Source of the DNA: Lunularia cruciata
Taxonomy: Eukaryota; Streptophyta; Marchantiopsida; Lunulariales; Lunulariaceae
Direction: 5' to 3'
DNA: 64,000 nucleotides
Assembly: GCA_948567375.1 (NCBI GenBank)
Contig: OX419760.1
Location: forward strand, 13,392,001-13,456,000
In this document: piece by piece, positions 21,011 to 31,446 of the stretch
Layout of the letters: each line of letters begins with the position of its first letter
How positions within the stretch are numbered: the first letter of the stretch is position 1
The notes under the pieces: generated by a model
Databases searched by the model: none
What the model saw: the letters and a program-made list of their open reading frames with translations, nothing else
Told to the model about the DNA's origin: nothing
Program-made: the position numbers and the translations under genes

Positions 21011-21189
21011 CTACATTGTGGGACTTGTGAGTTAATTCATGCAGACTCCTCAAAAGCCACATCTTGATGCAATTTTGAAGGTTATGCTATAGGTGAAGTT
21101 CATTATATAGTTTGGAACATTACATACGTAGCCACATAGCATGTGCAATTGTGTGGGTTTATAGATGTATATTGGATAGGGAGTACTTT

Positions 21190-21590
21190 GGACATGTGGT
21201 CCATGTCTGGCTATGCTTTCAATTGGAAAATGTAGCTATTAATTGATCCTTGAAGAAGCAAGCTACATTATCCTTGTCTTCTTGCAAGGCAAAGTACAAA
21301 GGAGCGACCAACATTGCATGTGAGGCAGTTTCGCTTCAAAAATTACTTGTTGACATTGGTATATTTGTCTCCATTGTGATATTTATCTATGTAAATAACA
21401 GGAGTAGTATTAGACTTGCTAGTAATCTTGTGTTTCATGTTAGGAAGAAACACATTTAGGAACAACATTACTTCATTATAGAGAAGGTACTAACAAGTGA
21501 TATAAATCTTGTATTTCTAGGTATAGATGAGTAGGTAGCTTACATCTTTACAAAGGCTTTGCCTAGAGACACATTTGATGTGTTCTGAGA
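21190..21590 (+). pseudogene. copia RNase H
   Basis: KKQATLSLSSCKAKYKGAT and ACEAVSLQKLL are the RNase H core (the usual Glu of S-x-x-E-A-E is Lys here). VFHVRKKHI follows, then DE-stop-VAYIFTKALPRDTF ends the protein just before the polypurine tract. Confidence 0.85.
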
Positions 21591-21615
21591 TCAGTTAGAT
21601 GTACAATGCATTGAT

Positions 21616-21632
21616 AGGAGCTTGAGGAGGAA
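21616..21632 (+). other. copia polypurine tract
   Basis: GGAGCTTGAGGAGGAA immediately precedes the TGTTGAGA start of the 3' LTR. Confidence 0.75.
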
Positions 21633-21900
21633 TGTTGAGACTCCAAGCTCTCTTTAAGTGTGAACTAGTTCAAGGTTAGACTAAATGTGTATAACATTGT
21701 GTCCCCACTTAGTACACTTGTTATAGAGTTAGTGGGAAGCCAATGCCTACATGGCACACTAGGTTCTTGACCTAGCCTCCTTGGTGAGTAGCTCATTGTT
21801 CTCAGATTTTTATATATACTAAGTGGCAATGCCTACCTATTTTATTCTCTTTGTTCATCCACACCCTCTCTCTCTTGTGTGAGTTTGGAGTTTCTTAACA
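21633..21900 (+). repeat. 3' LTR of copia element
   Basis: Matches 16386-16647 with TGTTGAGACTCC at the start and TTCTTAACA at the end. Divergence between the pair is visibly larger than for the DNMT element, so this insertion is probably older. Confidence 0.88.
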
Positions 21901-24229
21901 ACAAGCTTATAACATGAGATAGCTTAGGGTTAGATAATTATAGCACCATGAAGGTAAAATAAAATTAAGCAATTCATGTGTATGTTAGCTTATCATCTAA
22001 GAATGGTCTCTTTGCTTATTTTCTTGCTACCATCAAGACCTTGTATTCAAAACTCATTGCTTGAGAACTATTTCTCCATATTGCAACCCATTTCAATCTA
22101 TCTATTTGCTTAATAATATGACCTAAATTAACCTTTAAAATATAACCTAGATTAGTTGGCTCAAACCACAGCTAGCCCGCTACAATGTTTAGTGGGCCAA
22201 CTAGCCATTAGTTGAGCCATGCCCAGGTCTAGCTTTTGCACTAAATCCACTTAACAATCAAATTGACAATCAAATCTCTAGCAAACTAAAAAATGCTTTT
22301 ATAGACTATCACTCAACTATCCAATCATCAACAAAATCAAGCAACATCATCAAAGGTACCATTAATCCACCAGGATTGGAGTTAACACCAATACCCACCA
22401 AATTCTTGCACTAATTTCCACTCTCACTTCTTTTGTGTAATTAGGAATCAGAAATCATAACTCATGTTATACACATGTTCTCTACTTGATTTCTCCTCTT
22501 ACTTCTTCTATGTAATCAAGAATTAGAAATCATAACTCATATTGTATACACTTTGCCAATAGGCACCAATTACACTTGTTAAACCACACCCATTCTAACA
22601 TAGAGAATTTAAGTCTATACTTTCTAGCTTCGTCCACCATAACCAAGACTTATAAAACTCAACAGATAAGGAGTGAGCTCTTTGGAGCTCCACTTCAAGG
22701 TATGCCACTCCTTGGGAAGCAAAGGAGTCCAGCATACCCAATCATACATCTGACTTTAACAGTGCAATCAACAACCCTAAGCTAATAGACTACCGCCACC
22801 ATGTAACCCATGCATACCTATTGAAAAACTTGTTGTAACCAAGAAACTCATTCTAACATCCTAGGAAACTAGCTTAGTTATTGTAAATGTTGTGATATCT
22901 ATTATGGCATCCGATGGGTATTTTATTTCCATATCAAGAACACCAAACTTTCTCTTCCATATCCAAAGATAATGATGTTATCTTTCTTGCTTTTACAAGA
23001 GAAATAGACATCATCTTTGGAGCATCTGCATCCTATTAGTTAGCATCTTAAACATCCTTGTAGTAAGGACCTCCTTTGGTTGGTCCTTACTACAAAGACA
23101 AAACTTGTTCTTTAATAAGTTAACTTGCAATGCAAGACACATGAATGGGTAGAGATCTTTCTCCTCTGCAACACAATGCCAACTTACCTTTAAGTGTACA
23201 CATAAGTGTTATTTCCTATCTAGAGCAAAGATTTATCACCTAGTTAGTATGCTTAGAGAAGTACAAGAGTGCCTTAAAGAAGAGTAATATATACTTCTAA
23301 GGCCTTTGATAGATATTTATTAGCTATGATCAGCAAGGATTATACTATATGTACAAGTCATGTAGAAGTACTTACAAGTTGCAAAGGATATTCATTTACC
23401 ATTAAAATCCATGAGGGAGATCGCAAACTAATAGTAGTGAGAAGATATCTTCTACAAATTATCTAATAATAAGAAGCTATTTTTTCCAAATCATCTTATT
23501 GACTGAATGTAAGTAATTGGTATTTTCATACTTGAAAATGACAGTTATATATACTTGGAATCAATATGCAACAAAGTAGTTTAACATCTTCACCCTTATT
23601 CTTTTCTTCAAAATGTTCAATCATGTATAAGAGGAACATCATGTGCAAATCTATACAAAAAGCATCTTTAACTTTAGGTGCTTTCTTTTCTCTGGTAATA
23701 GCATGCAACATTGGATTTAAATGTAATTGACTTGACACACTATAGCATGTCTGTGTACATAAACATGCTTGGAAAATATATCAATAAAGAAGAATTTTAA
23801 ATTTGTGAAGCCTTGGTTGAGCCTCACCAATTAAAAAAAATTGGACCTCAATTCTAATAAAATAGTGTTAAAAGCATGAAAGATTCTTAGAATCTTAAAT
23901 TTATTCTTAGAAAGCTTTAAGTTCAACTTTAATCAACTTATTTACTATTAAATTGAAACTTTCCCAATAAATTTAGGTACTCAAAGGACATTTAGGTACT
24001 CAAAGTTGGACACTTTAAATTTTGACTTCGTTATATTAGAGTTATATGAGCATCCTTTTTAATGTTTAATATTGGATAATTGATTTCTCATATTGAATGT
24101 TTGTATTTCAATATTGGTCACTTAAATTCTAAATATATATAAGAAAATTATATTTGCACCTCTCCTTTTTGGATATTTGCATCCCCTTGTCTAGATCTCA
24201 ACTTGATTCAACTCAATGCATCTTGTAAA
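21901..24229. other. AT-rich intergenic stretch
   Basis: No gene supported. It contains a perfect 14-bp-stem inverted repeat at 23058-23095 and a 19-bp-period doublet near 23971-24005 (ATTTAGGTACTCAAAG twice). Frames such as 22576-22785 and 23526-23738 have no recognisable features. Confidence 0.55.
23058..23095. repeat. Perfect 14-bp inverted repeat
   Basis: TTGTAGTAAGGACC, a 10-nt spacer, then its exact reverse complement GGTCCTTACTACAA. It could fold as a hairpin; function unknown. Confidence 0.85.
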
Positions 24230-24918
24230 TAGAATACAATGCACCATTTATTGTTGACAATACACCTATTGATGCAACATTTTACTCCAAGAATTGCTTG
24301 TGCAAGCAATAAAACTAATTGCATCCTATGAAGGGATCTGTTGCAAGCATCCTCCGCTCTAACAAAAAATGGTGCAAGATAATCATTGTTTATGACATGA
24401 GTAGTAAATATTGCAATTTTTTTGACCTTGTAGACAAGACTCATTGGAGAAAGACAAGCTCTTGCAAGATAGACTGCACATTCAGGGTTATGTGCAAGGA
24501 ATCCATTGTAAACATATTGACCAACTCAACCATCATCTTGCAAATAGCATATCTAGACATCTATTTACCTACCAAGTGGATGACAATGAGAAGTAGAAGG
24601 TGAACAATATGGCATTTGTAAGCATCAAAGCTTCATCAATTATCTCAACCATCAAGAAGGACTCAAGAAACCAACTTACTGCACAAAGAGATGTAGACAA
24701 TCAAATCCCTCTAGCCGTGCCCATTCCAGTACAAGCCCCACTAGAGATATGTCATTCTAGACCATTTCATTTCAACTCTAAATTTGATGAAAATGGCCAT
24801 GTAACTTGCTTGTTCTTGAGCCACCATCAATCAATTGAGCTAGCTCAATGATTCTCAACCATGTTTGTATTGGACTATACGTACAAGGAAATTGGTATAA
24901 GATGCCACTTTTGAATTT
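24230..24918 (+). pseudogene. MULE transposase gene, part 1 (N-terminal and start of catalytic domain)
   Basis: The frame 24319-24603 gives KYCNFFDLVD, then RKTSSCKIDCTFRVMCKE, which fits the zinc-finger-like N-terminal domain of plant Mutator-like/FAR1-related transposases. After a frame shift, LNHHLANSISRHLFTYQVDD is the HNH-like end of that domain. Then KKDSRNQLTAQRDVDNQ, ENGHVTCLFLSHHQSIELAQ and MFVLDYTYKE lead into the DDE fold (first Asp in VLDYTYK). The reading stops at 24918, where the LTR of element A begins, just after a MPLLN-like codon series shifted by one base. Confidence 0.82.
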
Positions 24919-25608
24919 TGTGCTGGCCTTTCTCTCACTCAAGATGAACCTCTGATGCATGTTATGGTAGCACACCATGGACTAAGAAGGCAAGGAAATC
25001 CAACTCCATCATACTCCTCCAAGGCTAACACTCCAAGACTCAAGACATTGCTCATTAGAGAACTCAATGAGAGAGAGATAGTTGCAAATGAAAGGATGAT
25101 GATACCTCCTCACCCCTTGTTTATATACTTATGAAATAATTATGCACTAAAGTTACTATTTACCATAGTAACTCAAGTGACTAGGATAAAAGTCAAGTAA
25201 AGTCAAAAAGTATAAACAAATATCCATCCACATGGGTATGTTCCACTAAGCATGTGATCTTATCTTGACCCAACCACTAAGTCAAGGATTCCTTCACATG
25301 GGCTATCCTTGGACTATAAAAGAATCCAAAACAAAAAGGTTTGCGGGCCCAAGAGTTCTCAACTCTTTCCCCAAAGCCAAACACCTAGGAATAATACCAA
25401 GTCAATACACTAGAATCCAAAATAATGATGCTCATCTTTTCTACATCCTCTAAAAGTAAGGTCTCCATTATCTTAGCTATGACTAGCTTTAGCTAATCAT
25501 GACTAATGTAGAACCATCCTTTATCTCTATATAAATAATATATCTTAAGTATTTGCAATACCAAGCTAAATATCACAATACCACACACATGCACAAATGG
25601 GTGTTACA
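24919..25608 (-). repeat. 3' LTR of element A
   Basis: 690 bp; on the minus strand it starts TGTAACACCCATTTGTGC. It is followed on the right by the purine tract, which identifies it as the 3' LTR. Variants such as TAGCACACCATGG and TATAAACAAATATCCATCC pair it with 53443-54131. Confidence 0.88.
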
Positions 25609-25619
25609 TTTACCCCCAG
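25609..25619 (-). other. Polypurine tract of element A
   Basis: On the minus strand CTGGGGGTAAA directly before TGTAACA. It marks the boundary of the internal region and the 3' LTR. Confidence 0.85.
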
Positions 25620-26637
25620 ACTAAGTTTTCACTTTGTCCTCAAAGTGAATATCTCTCTACCTTCTATGATACATCTTCAACTTATCATGGTTAATCCTAT
25701 CAAAGTGTCTTCCTCCCAACTCCTTGATATCACAAGTGTAATTGCACTACACCTTCTCCACTATGAAAGGTCCAAAGTACTTAGGCAAAAACTTCTTTTG
25801 TACTCTCTTGAATTGAATGGAATCAAACAACATTACCCAATCACCTTCTTTGAAAGGCTCCTCCTTCTTCTTGCCTTGCCTATTGTCATAGCTCTCCTTT
25901 TGTTTCCTTTGGGCTTGCTCTACTCAAACCGTAGCAACTGCTCTTGCCTCTTCCAACTCCATGAGTTGACCCTTCCTTGACTTCTCAGCATCACCTCCTT
26001 GTGCTTTTTTCAATCTCCTATGAATGCTTTAGAAGGTAGGAAGATAAAAGAAAAATAGGTAAGGTAGACTCAATACCATATACCAATTGAAATGGAGAAT
26101 ATCCGGTGGAAGTCTTCATAGTTGTCCTATACTACCACAAAATTGCATGAATCCTCTTGTCTTAATGATGTTTAGCTCACTCCATTTTTGCATCTTTGGC
26201 CAACATCATGCACAAGGTCTGTTTGGTTCTCTCTACCAAGCCATTGGAATTTGGCTTATAGAATGCAGTTACTCTATGTGTGATAGAGAAATGTTGTAGC
26301 ATGAGTGTTAGTTATGCTTCATGTAAACTCTCCTCATCAATCAGAAACCAACTGCAAAGGGCATCCAAACCTAGTGATAATGCATTCATAAATAAATCTA
26401 CCCACTTCATCTTCATTCTTATCTCTCAATGGTCTAGCCTCACCCAACCCACTTGGTAAAGTAATCCATAACTACCATAATGTACTGATTGTTCCTTGGG
26501 GTTTTATTGAGAGGACCTACAAAATCAATTCCCCACTTCTCAATCCTAGCAATGGAATTGATCTAAGTGGTGGAATGAACATAGACTTTCTAGCAAAAGC
26601 TTGACAACATGACAAGTTTTTCAATAATCAAGACAAT
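25620..26637 (-). pseudogene. Element A integrase core and C-terminus
   Basis: 26197-26637 matches 1-440 of E1a (integrase core). Downstream on the minus strand come a degraded core end and KEGDWVMLFDSIQFKRVQKK, FLPKYFGPFIVEKV, CDIKELGGRHFDRINHDKLK, the GPF/Y-type integrase C-terminal domain. No chromodomain follows before the polypurine tract. The sequence breaks near 26637, within the region that in E1a reads CLDYCKTCH. Confidence 0.8.
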
Positions 26638-26639
26638 TT

Positions 26640-26955
26640 CCTAAAGCCAAATAAGGAAAATTGTCAAGCCATTTTTGGCCTTCGCCCGGAAATGGCTTAA
26701 TGATTTCTGCACACTCCTTAACAAAAGGAGGCGCGTAGTATGAAGACCTGGGGAGAGGTGCATCGCACTCAACCAGATCGTAGTGATAGATGAAGACCTC
26801 ACCCTTGATTTTCCAAAACGCCTTGACTTTTGGAGAAATCACATCAGCAAGTGACCTCGCTTGTTTGATTGAAGACTCCTCCAACATGCTCCAACAGCAA
26901 TCCCTCTCGTGGCAACATGGCCTATTGGTGATACTGGTGAGATCCTAGCGTGGTC
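26640..26955 (-). other. Unidentified open segment inside element A
   Basis: A minus-strand frame (26621-26887, 88 codons) starts MLEESSIKQARSLADVI and includes KVKAFWKIKGEVFIYHYDLV and PPFVKECAEIIKPFPGEG. GC content looks higher than in the surrounding retrotransposon. It is not part of the E1 family. I do not recognise the protein; it looks like real coding sequence (captured or host). Confidence 0.45.
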
Positions 26956-27647
26956 TATGACCCGGCCTGTCTCTCACTAAGGATGAACCTCTGATGGCTA
27001 TTATGGTAGCGCACCATGGACTAAGAAGGCAAGGAACCCGAACTCCATCATACTCCTCCAAGGCTAACACTCCAAGACTCAAGACATTGCTCACTAGAGA
27101 ACTCAATGAGAGAGAGATAGTTGCAAATGAAAGGATGATGAGTACCTCCTCACCCCTTGTTTATATACTTGTGAAATAGTTACGTACCAAAGTTACTAAT
27201 TATCGTAGTAACTCAAGTTACTAGACTAAAAGTCAAGTAAAGTCAAAAAGTAGAAAGGAATATCCATTCACATGAGCATATTCCCCTAAGCATGTGGTCT
27301 TATCTTGACCCAACCACTAAGTCAAGGATTCCTTCACATGGGCTATCCTTGGACTAAAGAAGAATCCAAAACAAAAAGGCTTGCGGGCCCAAGAGTTCTC
27401 AACTCTTTCCTCAAAGCCAAACATCTAGGAATAATACCAAGTCAACACACTAAAATCCAAAATAGTGGTGCTCATCTTTTCTACTTCCTCTAGAGTAAGG
27501 TCCCCTCTATCTTAGCTATGACTAAATTTAGCTAACCATGACTAATATAGAACCATCCTTTATCTCTATATAAATAATATCTCTTAAGTACTTGTAATAC
27601 CAAGCTAAATATCACAATACCACACACATGCACAAATGGGTGTTACA
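26956..27647 (-). repeat. E1-family LTR, subfamily of element B
   Basis: 692 bp, most similar to 45624-46314 (shared GTAGCGCACC, GAACCCGAAC, GTTACGTACC variants). No purine tract on its right and no primer site on its left. It is either the 3' LTR of B with internal DNA replaced, or a solo LTR. GGTC at its left (26952-26955) and at the right of the B LTR (46315-46318) is a possible partial target duplication. Confidence 0.8.
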
Positions 27648-28652
27648 GATCTTTTGGGGCATGCCATTTTTGAATGAACTCTATTTTATCTATCAATACT
27701 TGAATGCCCTCTGCACTTACTCTATGCCCCAAGTAGTCTACTTCAGACTTGCCAAACTTGCACTTTGAGATTTTGGCATACAATCGATTCTATCTTAGAA
27801 TCTGGAGGACCTCTAGTAGCTGTTGTTTGTGTCCCGTCATTGTGCTACTGTATTCTAAGATATTGTCCAAGAAGACGATAACAAAATTATCCAAGTATGG
27901 ACAAAATATATCATTCATTAGACTCATGAAAGTGGTAGGTGCATTGGTGAGGCCAAAGGCATCAGAAGATACTCAAAGTGGCCATACATGGATCAAAAGG
28001 CAGTTTTGTACACATCCTCTTTTGCAATTTGGATTTGATTGTAACTGCTCCGCAAGTCCAGTTTGGTGAAGTATCTTGCTCCATGGAGTTGATCAAATAG
28101 GTCATCCATGCAAGGTAAGGAGTATTTGTTCTTCACTGTTTGCTGATTAAGACCTCAATAGTCAATGCACATGCGCATTGTACCATCCTTCTTCTTCACA
28201 AACAAGACAAGAGCCCCATATTGTGATACGCTAGGTTGGATGAACCCCTTCTACAACATCTCCTCAATTTGAGTCTTACACTCCTCCAACTCATGAGGTG
28301 ATAGGCGATATGGGGCCTTACAAGGAGGTGTCTTCCCCGGGAGTGTCTCAATTTTATGATCTACTCTCCTTTTTGGTGGTAATCCTGAGGGTAGATCATC
28401 AAGAAAGACATCTTGAAATTCATCCACCATAGCTTTCAATTTCTTAGGAACTTGTCCATCAAGATGTGCCCTCTGGACTTCTCTTATTAGACCCATGAAA
28501 CATCTATCGGTCTTATAGACTGTTGCCGTCCCTATGACATATAGAGGCAGATCCTGCCTGGGTGATTTTTCTTTAACTCCAATGATTGACCATTGGTGGG
28601 TTCTCACTACTTTCTTCCTCCAATCTACCATAGGTTGTAATGCTCTATCCAT
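27648..28652 (-). pseudogene. G2 reverse transcriptase and protease-RT linker
   Basis: The frame 28251-28652 reads FQDVFLDDLPSGLPPKRRVD, GKTPPCKAPYRLSPHELEE, the standard entry to chromovirus RT. Further on: [48 protein letters not shown], a degraded palm, then CKFGKSEVDYLGHRVSAEGI at about 27690-27760. Several frame shifts; cut at 27648. Confidence 0.85.
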
Positions 28653-28990
28653 GGCATGCCTAAGATTACATCATAATGAACTAATTATATCACTTGCCAC
28701 TCAATTGCTTCCTAATATTCTCCTACATAGAGTGTTACACGTCTAGGTAATGATTCAATCCTCTCTATTTGCCTGTTAGGAAACTCTACTTCTTCACTCC
28801 TATCTCTCTCAGATCCATTCCCAATCTTATTGCAACAGAACGAGATAAGAAATTCTCTATTGCTCCCGGATTGATTAATACTCTCACTTGATTGCCTTCT
28901 AGGACTCCATTCACAACAATCAATTGTGAGGTTGCCTTTTGGGATCTTTGTGCATTAGTCTTCTTCCTTCCCTCACTTCTCTTCTTCCTT
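28653..28990 (-). pseudogene. G2 aspartic protease
   Basis: VLINPGAIENFLSRSVAI matches the chromovirus protease motif, but the catalytic Asp is Asn, consistent with a G to A change on the coding strand. Broken upstream and downstream. Confidence 0.7.
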
Positions 28991-29099
28991 ATTGAGCCAA
29001 TAAGGCCGCAAGGTACATTTACTAGTGATCTTTGTTTTCCAAAGTGATTTCCACCTCCTCCTCTTCAATGCGCCTCTCCATGTTGTTCAAAGATCGCAT

Positions 29100-30060
29100 G
29101 TACGACGGCCAAGGGCCTTTAGGGAAACAAGTGCAACAATTGGTAGATATGTGCCCAATACGGCCACAATTGTAACAATGGCATTGTTCTTCTTGAGTTC
29201 CTTCTCCCCGTGGGACTCCATCTCTTCTTTCTTCTACCCGTCCACACTCCCCTTGAAGCGGTCATGCTCCTTGATCTCAAAATCAAAGGTTGCCCAATTC
29301 CATTGGCACTGGTCCACCCATGTGTGTCATTTCTGCCCAATAATGTTGAGGTGGAACTACTCCTTCACCTCCACCCAATGCTCTTGCTATTCTCTATGCA
29401 CAAACAATGGCTTCAAATACCATGCGAGGATTTTGCACCATGACTTCTTAGCAAACCCGCTCCTTTAACCCTTGTTTGAAATTGTTGAGAGCCTTTGTTG
29501 GACTCATGTTGGTTATTGCAACTTGTAGATCCAAAAATGCCTCCACATACTCTTATACGCTATTCTTCTGTCTCAATCTCCATATTTGGGTTCAAGCCAT
29601 CTGCACAAAATCCACCGATTGGAAATTCTTCAGCAATCCTTCTTGCATTGATGTCCACGTGACCTCCCTTCTCTCTGCCAACATGAGTTGTTCCCAAGCA
29701 TCATACCATGTGAGGGCTTTATCAATCAAGTACCCACATGCAAACATGCCTACAACATGCTCCATGATCTTTGTTGAGAACAATCAAAAATATCGATTCA
29801 TTCTTGAGATCCAATTTTCCACTACTCCCATCATACACTACCCCTTGTAAGGCTCAATGTTGCAGGTCTTCTTCATTCGGAGTAGCAATGAGGCTTCATC
29901 GTTGATAGGGTTCATAGGCATAGTTGCCTCTCGAAGTACTTCAGTTGCATGTATTGGGTTTTGAGATGGCTCTTCTTCTTGCATGGGTTGATTGTTCTTG
30001 AGGATTTGCACTTGACTTTGTAATGTCTCCATGGTCATCTTAATTTCTCAAAATTCATTC
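29100..30060 (-). pseudogene. G2 Gag with CCHC zinc knuckle
   Basis: The N-terminal MTMETLQSQVQILKNNQP (from 30038) is a coiled-coil-like start. The capsid part includes DKALTWYDAWEQLM, TWTSMQEGLLKNFQSVDF and YVEAFLDLQVAI, then CYNCGRIGHISTNC (about 29130-29180), a perfect CCHC knuckle. Frame shifts at several points. Confidence 0.82.
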
Positions 30061-30704
30061 AATCCCTTGCATTCCTTGCACCAGCTCTTGTGATTGCGGA
30101 TCCATGGTTCTTGCAACACTCAATTGCTAATGTCTACTTCAATACAGAGTCAATATGATCACTCTAGAAGGCGCATGAGCTATTGGAACTACCATTGGGA
30201 CCTCAAAAGCTATCACTTGTTGATAATACTCCTCGCCAAATTCCTAACCACAAAATCTCTAAACATCACTTTTGGTCTCACTACATAACGGATTTCTACT
30301 TGAGTGTTGAAAAATAGAGGATTTGGGACATTCACATCCATATTATCATAAGAGAATGTAGATTGTTAAATCTCACTCTAATTCATATATCAACACAGGT
30401 AGAATCATCGAGTTTGGTGAGTTCATCACCCTATCCATGAATTCTTTGCCAAAGTGATAAACTAGCAATACCCTCATTTGCTCACGCTAGATGAACATAA
30501 CCTTGATGTGGAATGGATTTGGGAATAGAAAGCTAGGTGCGGGAAATTGTCCTCGCGGTGCATCCATTCCGTCCGCTCTCTAAAGTCCTTCCTAAGTCTA
30601 GTAATTACTTTATGTTCCCCACTTCAAATTACTCAATTTTAGTAGTTTGTGCTCTTCCAAGAAGGGTGATCCACTCTCTTGGACTAAGAACCTTGCTTTG
30701 ATAC

Positions 30705-30716
30705 CATTGTACTAAT
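30705..30716 (-). other. G2 primer-binding site
   Basis: On the minus strand TGGTATCAAAGC, one base after the LTR; initiator-Met tRNA type. Confidence 0.85.
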
Positions 30717-30717
30717 A

Positions 30718-31446
30718 CGAGGACAAGAGAAGAGAGAAAACACAGATTACACACTCAACATTCGGTGCCCCAAAGGAGCACCTTCTCTTTATTATATAGA
30801 CAAAGAGGATCTCCTCCAAGGAAGCTCCACCATAGGATTAGGCACACAGATAGTTGACATGTCAGCAAGCTCCACCCTTGGATTACTTACTTGGATGGGT
30901 GACATGTTGGTCTAGGTCCTATCTGACTGGTCAAACAAGCTTTAATCGGAGGGAATCTTTTGGGGAATCTTCATGTAGGAGTCTCAAAATCACGTGAGTA
31001 AGGTACCATTGGAAAGCTCTTGATGAGACAAACTAGGGGGGAGGGAAGTCTAACATTTCTTTCCATGGGGCAAGATTCTGCACATTTTTGAGGCCTAATT
31101 CATCCATTTAGGCCTCCGAAATTGCCTTCAAAGATTTCTAGCATATTTTGGTTCCTACTCTATTAGTAGAAGTCCCCTTTTGGTGATACATCTTTTTGAC
31201 CTGTTCAGTCCATCATGTGTAACATCCTTCCAGATGTTACCAAACCAATTTTCACCTTTAAATCATATGTCTAGTTATTGGTTCTAAGGTTCTCAAGTCT
31301 ATTTTGGTTTTTGCTCTATTAATAGAAGTACTCTTTTGGTGATTCTTCTATCTGATCTATTTGGACCATCATATATAACATCATTCTAGATGTTACCAAA
31401 CCAAATTTCATATCTAGATCATATGGCTAGCTCTTGGTATTACATA
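30718..31446 (-). repeat. G2 5' LTR
   Basis: 729 bp; its sister is the solo LTR at 48108-48846, and a truncated copy is at 55053-55379. On the minus strand it begins TGTAATACCAAGAGC. Confidence 0.88.

Larger units (their letters stand above)
16386..21900 (+). mobile_element. Ty1/copia retrotransposon, decayed but complete in outline
   Basis: LTRs at 16386-16647 and 21633-21900, primer site, gag, zinc knuckle, protease/pre-integrase, integrase before RT, RNase H, polypurine tract. Integrase before RT defines Ty1/copia. Flanking GCAAG (16381-16385) and ACAAG (21901-21905) form a 5-bp target duplication with one G to A change. Coding regions are riddled with stops. Confidence 0.92.
27648..31446 (-). 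mobile_element. G2: chromovirus-type gypsy fragment with 5' LTR
   Basis: Order on the minus strand: LTR 30718-31446, initiator-Met primer site, gag, zinc knuckle, protease, RT to just past the active site, then cut at 27648 by the E1 LTR. RT features (SYNQIQI, FLDDIL-like region, YLGHRVSAEGI) and primer type fit plant chromoviruses. RNase H, integrase and 3' LTR are missing. Confidence 0.85.

Noticed and set aside
26956-27647. Unqualified 3' LTR of element A or B
   Set aside because: No polypurine tract to its right and no primer site to its left; kept only as an E1 LTR of the B subfamily with uncertain role.
29025-29850. Plus-strand ORFs of 124-147 codons over G2
   Set aside because: Shadow frames of the minus-strand Gag and zinc knuckle, which have clear motifs.
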